Positions 1 through 9,024 of a stretch of 64,000 bases of DNA are shown here, piece after piece (positions within the stretch are counted from its first letter, which is position 1; each line of letters starts with the position of its first letter). A model generated the notes under the pieces. It was not told the origin of the DNA, ran no database searches, and was given only the letters and a program-made list of their open reading frames with translations. Made by a program: the position numbers and the translations under genes. Origin of the DNA: Kitasatospora humi. GTDB taxonomy: Bacteria > Actinomycetota > Actinomycetes > Streptomycetales > Streptomycetaceae. The stretch lies in assembly GCF_020907985.1 (NCBI RefSeq), contig NZ_JAJJPA010000003.1, positions 62,001 through 126,000 of the forward strand, read 5' to 3'.

Positions 1-543
1 ACCGCTGTCGCCGCGCAGCTTGGTCACCCGCAGCCCGACCTCCAGCACGGTGCCGGTGGCCACCCCCATGTCGATCTCGTCCCCGACGCCGTACTGGTCC
101 TCCATGATCATGAAGACCCCGGAGAGGAAGTCGGTGACCAGGTTGCGGGCGCCGAAACCGAGCGCCACGCCCGCCACCCCGGCGCTGGCCAGCAGCGGCG
201 CCAGGTCCACCCCGACCTCGGAGAGCACCATCAGCGCGGCGGTGCCCAGGATCGAGAACGAGGCGACGCTGCGCAGCACCGAACCGATCGCCGCCGCCCG
301 CTGGCCGCGCCGCTCCGGGTTCACCAGCAGCCCGCCCAGCCGGCTGCTGGTCTCGTTGTCGCTGTGCTCCGCCTCCCGGGTCATCCGGTGGATCAGCTGG
401 TCGATCAGCTTGCGCACCACTGCCCGCAGCACCAGCGCGAGCAGCACGATGACGACGATGCGCAGCGTTCCGTCGATCCACGACTCCCAGTTGGCGTCCA
501 GCCAGCCGGCCGCCTCCCTGGTGCTGGTTGTGACGTCGGTCAC
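1..543 (-). CDS. Mechanosensitive ion channel family protein (MscS-like), 3' end outside the window
   Basis: About 181 N-terminal residues are visible; the gene runs off the left edge. A GTG start at 543 is preceded by an AGGAGGG-like site at 548-554. The protein has a short soluble N-terminus, a hydrophobic helix (IVVIVLLALVLRAVV), then a second hydrophobic segment and a Gly/Ala-rich pore-helix-like stretch (LLASAGVAGVALGFGARNLV). This is followed by the start of the beta domain (YGVGDEID). That order is the MscS core pattern: a membrane channel that opens on hypo-osmotic shock to release solutes. The pore-helix signature makes the family call firm; the C-terminal domain cannot be seen. Confidence 0.9.
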   Translation of the reverse strand, partial: MTDVTTSTREAAGWLDANWESWIDGTLRIVVIVLLALVLRAVVRKLIDQLIHRMTREAEHSDNETSSRLGGLLVNPERRGQRAAAIGSVLRSVASFSILGTAALMVLSEVGVDLAPLLASAGVAGVALGFGARNLVTDFLSGVFMIMEDQYGVGDEIDMGVATGTVLEVGLRVTKLRGDSG

Positions 544-792
544 GAGGCCCTCCTGTGCCCGCGGGAAAACTCGGCGCACAGCCTAGCGAGCGCAGGTCGG
601 TGCGCCGAACGGCCGGTTTGGGCATAGAGACAGGTAGCACCGGCGAGCGCGGAACCCGCGTCCGCCTGTTACCCGGTAGTGGTGGCGCCGTACAAAGTCG
701 TAAGGCGACACTGGGGGAGATCGCGCAGCGATGCGCGGTCATCCGCTCGTCCCGGCGCGAGCCACGCGCCGCAGGCGTCCAAGGAGGCATCC

Positions 793-1407
793 GTGCCGCA
801 TGTCCTGGTCCTCAACGCGTCGTACGAGCCCCTAGGGGTCGTATCGACGCGCCGCGCCCTCATCCTGGTCCTCAATCACAAGGCGGTCAGCCTGGAGGAC
901 TCGGGTGTCACCCTGCACAGCGCCACCAGCGCCGTAACGGCGCCCTCCGTGGTGCGGTTGACCCGGTTCGTCCGGGTGCCGTTCCGCGGGCCAGTACCGC
1001 TCACCCGCCGCGCACTCTTCGCCCGTGACCACGGGCGATGCGTCTATTGCGGGGCCGCCGCGACCAGCGTCGACCACGTGATCCCGCGCAGTCGCGGCGG
1101 GCAGCACCGCTGGGACAACGTGGTGGCGGCCTGCCGCCGCTGCAACCACATGAAGGCCGACCGCCACCTGACCGAGCTCGGGTGGCGGATGAAGCGACCT
1201 CCGGCCCCGCCCAGCGGGCTGGCCTGGCGCATCATCGGAACCGGGATCAAGGACCCGCGCTGGCGGCCCTACCTGGAGCCGTACGGCGGCACGGACCAGT
1301 TCCGTGACTTCGAACACCATGTCCATACCGACCACGCGGGAGCACCGGTTCCGCTGGGCCGGTCGCGTCCTGTCCACCGCGGTGAGCCGGAGAGCATCAT
1401 CGCCTGA
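793..1407 (+). CDS. HNH endonuclease
   Basis: A 204-residue protein with GTG start at 793 and a strong AAGGAGG site at 781-787. The longer upstream reading frame has no comparable site. After a conserved N-terminus (VLVLNASYEPL) comes an HNH zinc-finger nuclease domain at about residues 80-123. It has CxxC at C83/C86, the D94-H95 catalytic pair in DHVIPRS, and RRCNHMKADR supplying the third and later metal ligands and the N/K residues. The family is widespread in actinobacteria as a chromosomal HNH protein with no assigned pathway; presumably a divalent-metal-dependent DNA nuclease. It stands alone, divergent from the channel gene, and ends in a strong terminator. Confidence 0.9.
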   Translation: MPHVLVLNASYEPLGVVSTRRALILVLNHKAVSLEDSGVTLHSATSAVTAPSVVRLTRFVRVPFRGPVPLTRRALFARDHGRCVYCGAAATSVDHVIPRSRGGQHRWDNVVAACRRCNHMKADRHLTELGWRMKRPPAPPSGLAWRIIGTGIKDPRWRPYLEPYGGTDQFRDFEHHVHTDHAGAPVPLGRSRPVHRGEPESIIA

Positions 1408-1441
1408 CCAGCCCGGGCCGCAGTACCGCCGGTAGCCCCAT

Positions 1442-1482
1442 GGGCCGGCGGCGCCCCCTCCAGGAGGGAGCGCCGCCGGCCC
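1442..1482. terminator. Bidirectional hairpin terminator between HNH and GH84 genes
   Basis: A perfect 13-bp inverted repeat, 1442-1454 with 1470-1482, is extended inwards by CCCTCC/GGAGGG with one mismatch. It lies between two convergent genes, so it can serve both. There is no U-tract, as is usual in streptomycetes. Confidence 0.75.
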
Positions 1483-1490
1483 GCCGCGTT

Positions 1491-4400
1491 TCAGCGCCCT
1501 GCGGCGGCCCCGGGGGTCGGGCCCGGGGTGGGCGACGGGCCGGGGACGGGGCTCGGGTCACCGGTCGGCTGCGCGGTCGGTGCGGGCGACGGCACCGCGG
1601 GGCTGGGCGAGGCCGACCCGCTCGGCGACGGCGTCGGGGCGGGCACCCCGCCCGGGGTCGGTGTGGGCGTCGGCACCCCGAACGGCGGCACCGGCGGGGT
1701 GGGCGCCGCCGCCGGGTCGTCGACCGCGTACAGCTCGATCCCGTAGAGCGAGTAGCCGTACTTGGTGGCCCGGCTGATGCCCTGCATCCGCAGGTAGACC
1801 GCGCCCGGCGCGTCGAACCGCACCGTCTCGGTGCCACCCCTGCCGTTCGCCACGGTGGCCACGGTGGTCCAGTTCACCCCGTCGGTCGAGGTCTGCAGCT
1901 GGTAGGCGGCGCCATAGGCGTCCTGCCAGTGCAGCACCGCCTCGCCCAGGTGGGTGGCCCGCGGCAGCTGGAGCTGCACCCAGGCGTTGTCCACCGCCGG
2001 GGACGACCAGCGGGTGCTCGGGTCGCCGTCGTTCACGGCGGAGGCCGGGAACTTGGGCGTCTCGTCGCCCGAGGAGCGGGCGGTCGCGGTGGGCGCCAGG
2101 TCCGGGCCGCCGGTCGGCGGCACCACGTGCACCTGGAGCGTCTGGTGCAGCGTCACCTGACCGGAGGTGAAGTCCACCGGCACCTGGTACGTCCCCGACG
2201 GGGTCCCGGCCGCCGCGCTGACCTGCACCGGCGTGCTGACGCGCCCGCCGCGCGGCACGCTCACCGCCGCACCGGGCTGCCCCGCCGCCGGCGCCGGCGT
2301 CACGGTGATGCCCGGCACCCCGCTGGGCGCCGAGGCCCGGATCTCGCCGCCGGCGCCGTCCGGGCGCAGCGCGTCCACCACCGCCTGGGTGCCGGCGGCG
2401 GGGGCGCCCGCGATCACGTCCAGCACCGGGTCGGCCAGCGACAGCCGGGCCACCGGGGTGTCCGCGTACCAGGGCACGATCTGGTTGACGACCGGCGCGT
2501 CGCCGCCCGGCTGCCAGGTCAGCCGCACCGCACCGGTCGGCCGGCCGCCCACCGGCAGCTCGTTGTACCCCGGGTGCAGGGTGCCCACGTCGACCCAGTT
2601 GCCGTCCGCGTACCGCACGGACACGGTCGCGGTGGCGTGCACCGCCGGGTCGGTCAGCACGGTGAGCCGGTCCAGCGGGCGCACCGAGCCGAGCTCCACG
2701 GTGAGCGGCGCGGTCGCGGCGGTCGGCGCGGCGGCCGCCCGGAAGGCGGTGTCCGGGTCGCCGTCCAGCACCGAGGCGGCCGAGGAGCCGGGCGCGGCGG
2801 CCGGGCCGCCGGAGACCGTCATCGCCGGGGAGTCCGGCGCGGTGACGCTGAAGTCCCGCACCGCCACGGCGTTCTGCTGGGACTTGGTGGCGCGCAGCCG
2901 GACCGCCCGGACCACCGCGCCGGCCGGCAGCTCGGCGGTGACGGTCTTCTGCTGGTGCGCCACCGCCAGTTGGTGCCAGCCGCCGTCGCCGGTGGAGTAC
3001 TCCAGGACCCCGTCGCGCAGGTAGTCGTCGGCGGCCGCGGCCGCGTCGCCGCCGGGCGCGTCGCCGCCGTCCGAGCCGCCCATGGTCACCGTCACGGTGC
3101 CGACTGGGCGGCCGTCACCCAGGTCCACGCCGACCGAGTCGCCCGGCTGCGGCGGGGCCGAGCTCCAGTAGAAGCTGCCCGGGTCGGCGTCGGTCATCAG
3201 CGCGGGGCCGTGGCCGTTGGCGCTGCCCATGGTGCTGGTCGGGGTGAGGGCGCCGGCCGAGACTCCGGACCAGCTGTCGGCGGCCTTCAGCGCCCGGTCC
3301 AGGAACGGGTCGAGCACCCCGGCGCCGATCGTCACCGGACCGGCCGCGGCCAGCCGGTCCCGCAGCCGGCGCAGCGTCACCCGGGAGTTCCAGGCGGTCG
3401 CGCCGTCGCCCCCGTGCTGGGCCAGCAGCATGTCCAGCGCGGCCTCGCCGGCCCGGCCGTAGTCGCTCAGCCGGCTCAGCCAGGGGGAGGTCTCGGCCAC
3501 CAGGGTGGAGCCGCCGATGCCGGAGCCCGCACCGGTGTCGGTGCCGCGCAGCATGTCGGGGGCGCCGGCCATGGTGGCGAACGCCGCCCGCAGCGGATCG
3601 GCGGCCCGCTGCAGCCCGTTCAGGTCGACGCTGCCGCCGCCGGGCTGCAGGGCCGTCCAGAACGCGCTGATCAGCGGGGTCAGGTAGCCCGACTCGGTGC
3701 TGGACAGCGGCGACGAGGAGCTGTTGCCGGCCAGCGCGGTGAGCGCCGCCAGCGCCGGGCCCGCGTCGTCGGCGCCGGCCGGTGCGGCCTCGGCGGCCAG
3801 CTCGCGCAGCGCGTACTGCCAGGAGGCCTGCGCCTGGTAGCCGGTGGGGTTCCACGCGAAGTCGGCGGCGGTGGCCAGCGGCAGCTGGGAGGCGGCGGCC
3901 TGGCGCATGCCGGCGGTCAGCAGCATCGCCGAGCGGCTCGCCACCTCCGGGTCGCGGCCGGTGTAGGGGCCCAGGTAGAGCCGGTCCGGGGTGGAGTCGT
4001 TGACCGGGTAGTCGTCCATGGTGACCAGCGGGTGGCCGAACACCGCGCTGGTGTCGGTGGTCTGAGCGGCCGTGATGGCGCTCGGTATCAGCCCGACGCC
4101 GCTCCAGGCCACCTGGACGGCCTGCGGCAGCGCGGCGGCCAGTGCCTTGCGGTACGGCGTGCTGCCCTGCTGGTGGAACTCGGTGGGCAGCACGGTGAGC
4201 GCGGCCAGCTCCGGGTGGGTGGCGATCAGCCGGCTCTGCACGGCGGCGGCCAGCTTGGCCTGCGCCTTGGCGTGGGCGGCCGGGCCGGAGCCGAAGGCGT
4301 CCCGGTCGTCACCGCAGTGCCAGTCGTCGAAGCTCACGTTGTCGAACTGCAACTGGAAGGCGCCGAAGCCGAGTTGGCGCAGCCCGTCGAGCTTGGCGAG

Positions 4401-5684
4401 CAGCGCGTCCAGGTCGGCGGAGGAGCTGAAGCAGAAGTTCTGGCTGGGGGCCACCGCGTAGCCGAGGGTGACGTGGTTGGCGGCGGCCCGCTCGGCGAGC
4501 GCCCGCAGGTCGGCCAGCTGGTCGGCCGGGTAGGGGCTGCGCCACCGGTCCTGGCGGTACGGGTCGTCGCCCGGGGCGTAGAGGAAGAAGTTCTGCTTGG
4601 TCCGGCCCAGGAAGTCCAGCATCGCCAGCCGCTGCTCGCTGCTCCACGGCGTGCCGTAGAAGGACTCCGCGGTGCCGCGCACCGGCGCGCCGCTCGGCCA
4701 GTCACGCACCGTCACCGCCGGGAAGCCGTAGCCGCCGGCGCTACCACCGGTCGTGGCGGTCCCCCCGGCCGGAGGCTGGGGCGCGCCGGCGGGTGCCCCC
4801 GGCGAGCCGACGCCCTGCCCCAGGCCGGCCGGCACCCGGGTGAGCAGCTGGCGCAGGGTCTGCGCGGCGTAGAAGGCGCCGGAGCCGTCCACGCCGGCCA
4901 GCACCACCGCGCCGTAGCTGCCGCCGGCCACCGGGAGTTGACCGGCCGCCAGGGTGTAGCCGCCGTCCGGCAGGCCGGCCGGGTCGGCGGCGCCCAGTGC
5001 CTGCAGCACCTTGGCGGCGGCCGGGTCGGTCCGGCCGCCCGGCTTGGGGGAGGAGACGTAGACCAGCAGCGAGCCGGGCGCGGGAGCCGCCTGCTCGGGC
5101 GTGACGATGCTGCCGGCGCCCGCGCTGAGCAGCACCTGGCGGACGGCGGCGAGCGCGCCCGCGTCCAGGTCGGCGCCGACCATCAGCGACACCTCGGCGG
5201 GCACCGTGACCGGGCTGCCGGACACGCGCAACTGCTGCGGGCGGGGATAGACCTGGGGGTCGGTCAGGCTGCCCAGCGGGGTGCGGGTGCCGGGCAGCTG
5301 GGCGGCGCTCTGCGCGGCGGCTGGCGCGGCCACCGCGGCGGTCGGCACGGTGGCGACCAGGCCGCCGATGACCGCGGCGGCGGACAGGGTGGCGGCCACC
5401 CGCAGACCGGCCCGGCGGTGCGCCGACGGCTCGGTGGCGCCGGCCCGGTCGGTGGTGACTCCGGCCAGCGGCCTCGTCCGGCCCTCGGCCAGCAGCGGTT
5501 CGGTGCCCTTGAGGTCCGCGATCAGCCGGTCCGCGGTGCGCGGTGCGACCAGGCGTGCGGTGCGGGCGGTGGCCCGGCGGGTGACCTCGACGGCGGGATG
5601 GTGCAGGACCTCGCGCAGGGCTGGGCTGGCTTCGAGCTGCTGCCGCAGCCGCCTCCCGGCGGCTGCCGACACACGGGACTGCAC
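1491..5684 (-). CDS. Very large secreted GH84-type beta-N-acetylglucosaminidase-like protein
   Basis: A 1397-residue protein. GTG at 5684 has AAGGAGG at 5689-5695, better than the first start at 5891. Order: a basic cytoplasmic-looking stretch (1-93), a hydrophobic Ala-rich segment (94-120) ending in an AxA-type signal cleavage site, a GH84/GH20 N-terminal alpha-beta domain (about 130-300), and a catalytic barrel (about 310-610; FYGTPWS, FFLYAPGDDPYR). Carbohydrate-binding-like modules and a C-terminal discoidin (F5/8 type C) domain follow, then a Pro/Thr/Ser-rich tail of about 80 residues. GH84 enzymes remove N-acetylglucosamine or act as hyaluronidases. In most members the catalytic pair is Asp-Asp, whereas here the motif reads QFDNVS (D448, N449). 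The substrate is unknown and activity should not be assumed. Confidence 0.85.
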   Translation of the reverse strand: MQSRVSAAAGRRLRQQLEASPALREVLHHPAVEVTRRATARTARLVAPRTADRLIADLKGTEPLLAEGRTRPLAGVTTDRAGATEPSAHRRAGLRVAATLSAAAVIGGLVATVPTAAVAAPAAAQSAAQLPGTRTPLGSLTDPQVYPRPQQLRVSGSPVTVPAEVSLMVGADLDAGALAAVRQVLLSAGAGSIVTPEQAAPAPGSLLVYVSSPKPGGRTDPAAAKVLQALGAADPAGLPDGGYTLAAGQLPVAGGSYGAVVLAGVDGSGAFYAAQTLRQLLTRVPAGLGQGVGSPGAPAGAPQPPAGGTATTGGSAGGYGFPAVTVRDWPSGAPVRGTAESFYGTPWSSEQRLAMLDFLGRTKQNFFLYAPGDDPYRQDRWRSPYPADQLADLRALAERAAANHVTLGYAVAPSQNFCFSSSADLDALLAKLDGLRQLGFGAFQLQFDNVSFDDWHCGDDRDAFGSGPAAHAKAQAKLAAAVQSRLIATHPELAALTVLPTEFHQQGSTPYRKALAAALPQAVQVAWSGVGLIPSAITAAQTTDTSAVFGHPLVTMDDYPVNDSTPDRLYLGPYTGRDPEVASRSAMLLTAGMRQAAASQLPLATAADFAWNPTGYQAQASWQYALRELAAEAAPAGADDAGPALAALTALAGNSSSSPLSSTESGYLTPLISAFWTALQPGGGSVDLNGLQRAADPLRAAFATMAGAPDMLRGTDTGAGSGIGGSTLVAETSPWLSRLSDYGRAGEAALDMLLAQHGGDGATAWNSRVTLRRLRDRLAAAGPVTIGAGVLDPFLDRALKAADSWSGVSAGALTPTSTMGSANGHGPALMTDADPGSFYWSSAPPQPGDSVGVDLGDGRPVGTVTVTMGGSDGGDAPGGDAAAAADDYLRDGVLEYSTGDGGWHQLAVAHQQKTVTAELPAGAVVRAVRLRATKSQQNAVAVRDFSVTAPDSPAMTVSGGPAAAPGSSAASVLDGDPDTAFRAAAAPTAATAPLTVELGSVRPLDRLTVLTDPAVHATATVSVRYADGNWVDVGTLHPGYNELPVGGRPTGAVRLTWQPGGDAPVVNQIVPWYADTPVARLSLADPVLDVIAGAPAAGTQAVVDALRPDGAGGEIRASAPSGVPGITVTPAPAAGQPGAAVSVPRGGRVSTPVQVSAAAGTPSGTYQVPVDFTSGQVTLHQTLQVHVVPPTGGPDLAPTATARSSGDETPKFPASAVNDGDPSTRWSSPAVDNAWVQLQLPRATHLGEAVLHWQDAYGAAYQLQTSTDGVNWTTVATVANGRGGTETVRFDAPGAVYLRMQGISRATKYGYSLYGIELYAVDDPAAAPTPPVPPFGVPTPTPTPGGVPAPTPSPSGSASPSPAVPSPAPTAQPTGDPSPVPGPSPTPGPTPGAAAGR

Positions 5685-5994
5685 GGGGCCTCCTTGCGGC
5701 CGGGGGCAGTCGGCCGTATCGGGGGTGGTCGACGAGCATGCGCGTCCTGCCGAAGGCCCCCGCCGCCCTTCTCGGACCACGCGGCCAAAGCCCACCAGTT
5801 TCGACGCGTCAGTGTCAATGTGACCTGCTGTGATGACCGTTTCATCCGAATTTGCCCAAACGGCGCGCACGTGCCGCAGGCATGTGTGCAAGCGGGCATT
5901 GTGCGCGCGGTCGGCGCGCCGCGGCGGATGGCGGCCGGACGCCCCGGGTAGGAGTGGATCCTGACTGCCCTTCGAGTTCTGGTAGGAGACCGCG
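5685..5994. promoter_or_regulatory. Divergent promoter region between GH84-like gene and malQ
   Basis: About 310 bases separate the two divergent starts. The middle (about 5800-5870) is much more AT-rich than the surroundings (GTCAATGTGACC, CGAATTTGCCC), as expected for promoters. No clear paired -35/-10 or operator could be defined. Ribosome-binding sites lie at both edges: AAGGAGG at 5689-5695 on the minus strand and TAGGAG at 5983-5988 on the plus strand. Confidence 0.4.
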
Positions 5995-8193
5995 TTGGCC
6001 GCGTACCACGACCGTTCCGACGAGAACCGTGACGAATCACCGGGTGCGGCCGGCGCCGACCCGGCGGCCCCGGACGCCCCGAGCGCCCGGCTGGTCGCAC
6101 TCGCCCACCACCACGGTGTGGACGCCAGCTACGACCCCGGCGACGGCCGGCACGTCCAGGTGCCCGCGGCCACCCTGATCGCGGTGCTGGCCGCGCTCGG
6201 CGTGGACGCGACCAGCCCGGAGGCGGTCGAACAGGCCCTCGCCGAGCGCCGCGCCGCGCAGGCCGCCCGGCTGCTGCCGCCCACCCTGGTGGTTCGGGCC
6301 GGCCGCCGCAGCGCGCTGGACGTGCCCGCCGCCGCCCGGCTGACCATCGAGCTGGAGGACGGCGGCCAGTGGGAGGTGCCGCCCGGCCGGTCGCACTGGC
6401 TGCCCGCCGACCTGCCGCTGGGCCGGCACACCCTACGGCTGGAGCTGGCCGACCGCACCGAGTCCGCCACCCTGATCGTGGCCCCGCAGCGACTCGAACC
6501 GCTGCCCGGACGCGGCTGGGGATTCCTCGCCCAGCTCTACTCGGTGCTCTCCGAACGCTCCTGGGGCATCGGCGACCTGGGTGACCTGACCGAACTCGCC
6601 CAGTGGTCGGGGGCGGCGCTGGGCGCCGACTTCCTGCAGATCAACCCGCTGCACGCGGCGCTGCCCACGCTGCCCTCCGACCCCTCGCCCTACCGCCCGT
6701 CCAGCCGGCGCTTCGCCGATCCGGTCCACCTGCGGATCGAGGCGGTGCCCGAGTTCGCCCGCGTCCAGCCCGCCGACCGGGCCCGACTGGACGAACTGGC
6801 CGAGCGGGCCGGGCGGTTGCGCGCGGAGGTGCTCGACCACGACGGACTGATCGACCGGGACGCGGTCTGGGCGGTCAAGCGCGAGGCCCTGGAACTGCTG
6901 CACACCGTGCCGCGCGGACCCGGCCGGGACGCCGCCTACCAGGCGTTCGTCCGCCGCGAGGGCGACTGGCTCGACCGGTACGCCACCTGGTGCGCGCTCG
7001 CCGAGGAGCACGGCGGCGACTGGCAGCACTGGCCGACCGGTCTGCGCCATCCGGGCAACCCCCAGGTCGCCGCCGCCCGTGCCGAACTCGCCGACCGGGT
7101 GGAGTTCCACCGCTGGCTGACCTGGCTGCTGGACGAGCAACTCGGCCGCGCCCAGCAGGGCGCGCTGGACGCCGGGATGGCGATCGGCCTGATCCACGAC
7201 CTGGCGATCGGCGTCCACCCCGGCGGCGCCGACGCCTGGGCGCTGCAGGACTACCTGGCGAGCGGCATCTCGGTCGGTGCCCCGCCGGACGCCTTCAACG
7301 CGCACGGCCAGGACTGGGGTCTGCCCCCGTGGCGCCCGGACGCACTCGCCGCGGCCGGCTACGCACCGCTGGCCGAACTGTTGCGGGCCGCCGCCCGGCA
7401 CGCCGGGGCGATCCGGATGGACCACGTGATGGGCCTGTTCCGGCTCTGGTGGGTGCCGGCCGGCCGCCCGCCGACCGAGGGCACCTATGTCCGCTACGAC
7501 GCCGAGGCGATGCTCGGTGTGCTCGCCCTGGAGGCGCACCGGGCCGGCACCGCGGTGATCGGCGAGGACCTGGGCACCGTGGAGCCCGGGGTGCGCGAAC
7601 AGCTGGCCGCCCGCGGGGTGCTCGGCACCTCGGTGCTCTGGTTCGAGCGGGACTGGGCCGGCGAGCTCGGCCCCAAGGGCGCGCCGCTGGACCCCAAGCG
7701 CTGGCGGGCCGGCTGCCTGGCCACGCTCACCACCCACGACCTGCCCAGCACCGCCGCCCGGCTGTCCGGCGAGCACGTCGTGCTCCGCCACCAACTCGGC
7801 CTGCTGGCCCGCCCGCTGGCCGAGGAACAGGAGCTTGCCGCAGCCGAACTGGCTGACTGGCGGGACGAGTTGATCAGAATCGGGATGCTGCCCGAGGGTG
7901 CCGAGCTGGACCAGGCCGCGCTCTACGACTTCCTGCTGGCCACCCCGGCCGAGCTGGTCGGGGTCTGGCTGCCGGACATGGTCGGCGACCCGCGCCCGCA
8001 GAACCTGCCCGGCACCTGGGACCAGTACCCGAACTGGCGGCTGCCGGTGGCCGACGGTGCGGGCGTCCCGGTCACCCTGGAGCGGCTGGCCGGCGCGCCG
8101 GGCCCGCGCGCCACCGCCGACCGGCTGACCCCCCGGTTGGCCGCCGACCGGCCCGGACCCGGAAGGCCGACCCCGCCGCGCGGCGCCCGATAA
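5995..8193 (+). CDS. malQ: 4-alpha-glucanotransferase (amylomaltase)
   Basis: A 732-residue GH77 enzyme that transfers maltosyl or longer glucan segments between alpha-1,4-glucans in maltodextrin and glycogen metabolism in the cytoplasm. TTG at 5995 has an AGGAG site 6 bases upstream. After an actinobacteria-type N-terminal extension of about 160 residues, the GH77 barrel starts at RGWGFLAQLYSV. Visible family motifs include SPYRPSSRRF, the nucleophile region IRMDHVMGLFRLWWVP, the acid/base region IGEDLGTV, and the TTHDLPS stabilising Asp. Length fits the actinobacterial long form. It is divergent from the GH84-like gene and followed 21 bases later by a small membrane protein gene. Confidence 0.95.
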   Translation: MAAYHDRSDENRDESPGAAGADPAAPDAPSARLVALAHHHGVDASYDPGDGRHVQVPAATLIAVLAALGVDATSPEAVEQALAERRAAQAARLLPPTLVVRAGRRSALDVPAAARLTIELEDGGQWEVPPGRSHWLPADLPLGRHTLRLELADRTESATLIVAPQRLEPLPGRGWGFLAQLYSVLSERSWGIGDLGDLTELAQWSGAALGADFLQINPLHAALPTLPSDPSPYRPSSRRFADPVHLRIEAVPEFARVQPADRARLDELAERAGRLRAEVLDHDGLIDRDAVWAVKREALELLHTVPRGPGRDAAYQAFVRREGDWLDRYATWCALAEEHGGDWQHWPTGLRHPGNPQVAAARAELADRVEFHRWLTWLLDEQLGRAQQGALDAGMAIGLIHDLAIGVHPGGADAWALQDYLASGISVGAPPDAFNAHGQDWGLPPWRPDALAAAGYAPLAELLRAAARHAGAIRMDHVMGLFRLWWVPAGRPPTEGTYVRYDAEAMLGVLALEAHRAGTAVIGEDLGTVEPGVREQLAARGVLGTSVLWFERDWAGELGPKGAPLDPKRWRAGCLATLTTHDLPSTAARLSGEHVVLRHQLGLLARPLAEEQELAAAELADWRDELIRIGMLPEGAELDQAALYDFLLATPAELVGVWLPDMVGDPRPQNLPGTWDQYPNWRLPVADGAGVPVTLERLAGAPGPRATADRLTPRLAADRPGPGRPTPPRGAR

Positions 8194-8214
8194 GGGGCCG
8201 GTACCTTGGGGAAC

Positions 8215-8454
8215 GTGGACAAGAGGAACGCTTTGCGCGCTGGTGCGGTCTCCGCAGCGGCCACGCTGATGATGCTGCTGTCGTCGCCCGCCTTCGCCCT
8301 GACCAGGGACGACGGTGACGACCCGGGCAACGGTCTGTCCGTCGCGCAGACCCTCGGCCTGTACGTGGCCATCCCGGTCGTCTCGTTCCTGGTGATCACC
8401 GGCCTGGTCCTGCTGGGCACCCGCAACAGCAGCAAGGGCAAGACCACCCGCTGA
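8215..8454 (+). CDS. Small secreted/membrane protein of unknown function
   Basis: A protein of 79 residues if the GTG at 8215 is used (VDKRNALRAG). A TTG at 8206 would add three residues, and neither start has a clear ribosome-binding site. An N-terminal hydrophobic segment ends in SPAFA, resembling a signal peptide. An acidic linker (RDDGDDPGNG) follows, then one transmembrane helix (LGLYVAIPVVSFLVITGLVLL) and a basic tail. The shape suggests a signal-peptide-processed single-pass membrane protein. I know of similar small proteins downstream of malQ in streptomycetes but no function. It starts right after malQ and may be co-transcribed, ending at the terminator at 8467. Confidence 0.7.
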   Translation: MDKRNALRAGAVSAAATLMMLLSSPAFALTRDDGDDPGNGLSVAQTLGLYVAIPVVSFLVITGLVLLGTRNSSKGKTTR

Positions 8455-8466
8455 GTCGCTCAGCTG

Positions 8467-8509
8467 CCGGCGCCCCCGTTCGCGAGGAATTCGCGGGCGG
8501 GGGCGCCGG
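8467..8509. terminator. Hairpin terminator
   Basis: A perfect 12-bp GC stem (8467-8478 with 8498-8509) contains an inner CGCGA/TCGCG stem. It lies between the small membrane protein and the acetyltransferase gene. Confidence 0.75.
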
Positions 8510-8530
8510 GTCGTGTGCCACGGTGGGGCG

Positions 8531-8998
8531 ATGAGCAGTGATTCCCTGATCCGGGTCCGGCCGGCCCGCCCGACCGAGGCCGCCGAGCTCACCGCACTGG
8601 TGCTGCGCTCCAAGCGGCACTGGGGGTACGACGAAGCCTTCATGGCCGCCGTCCGGGCCGAACTCACCGTGACACCCGGGCAACTCGTCCCCGGGCGCGC
8701 CCTGGTCGCCGACCGGGACGGCGTCCTGCTCGGCTTCGGCCGGTTGGCCGGGACGGCACCGGAGGGCGAACTGGAGATGCTCTTCGTCGAACCGACCGTG
8801 ATCGGCCAGGGCGTCGGCAAGCGCCTCTACCACCAGCTGCTGGAGCTGGCCCGGTCAGCGGGCTTCACCTCGCTGACCATCGACGCCGACCCCAACGCGG
8901 CCGACTTCTACACCGCGCAGGGCGCGGTGCGCACCGGCGAGACGCCGTCCGGCTCGATTCCCGGCCGGATGCTGCCGCTCCTCACGGTGCGGCTCTGA
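8531..8998 (+). CDS. GNAT family N-acetyltransferase
   Basis: A 155-residue single-domain GNAT protein; these transfer an acetyl group from acetyl-CoA to an amine. ATG at 8531 follows a GGTGGGG purine stretch. The GNAT core is visible: LEMLFVEPTVIGQGVGKRL carries the acetyl-CoA pyrophosphate loop (here GQGVGK), followed by LTIDADPNAADFYTAQGA. The start SSDSLIRVRPARPTEA fits the family N-terminus. The substrate cannot be inferred. The gene sits alone between a terminator and a convergent transporter gene, and the two stops lie in a short tandem duplication at 8999-9024. Confidence 0.85.
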   Translation: MSSDSLIRVRPARPTEAAELTALVLRSKRHWGYDEAFMAAVRAELTVTPGQLVPGRALVADRDGVLLGFGRLAGTAPEGELEMLFVEPTVIGQGVGKRLYHQLLELARSAGFTSLTIDADPNAADFYTAQGAVRTGETPSGSIPGRMLPLLTVRL

Positions 8999-9024
8999 TC
9001 AGATCCCCGAGTCAGATCCCCGAG
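8999..9024. repeat. 13-bp perfect tandem duplication at convergent gene ends
   Basis: The unit TCAGATCCCCGAG occurs at 8999-9011 and again at 9012-9024. The second copy contains the stop codon of the VIT1-like gene. The 13-base unit is out of phase with codons, so the duplication probably replaced the 3' end of one gene. Confidence 0.8.

Noticed and set aside
5685..5891. Upstream start of the GH84-like gene at 5891
   Set aside because: No ribosome-binding site precedes it, while AAGGAGG precedes the GTG at 5684; the extra residues look like non-coding upstream DNA.
1440..5951. A 1503-residue open frame on the plus strand opposite the GH84-like gene
   Set aside because: It is an Arg/Gly/Ala-rich low-complexity shadow of the minus-strand gene, which has recognisable domains, a signal segment and a good ribosome-binding site.
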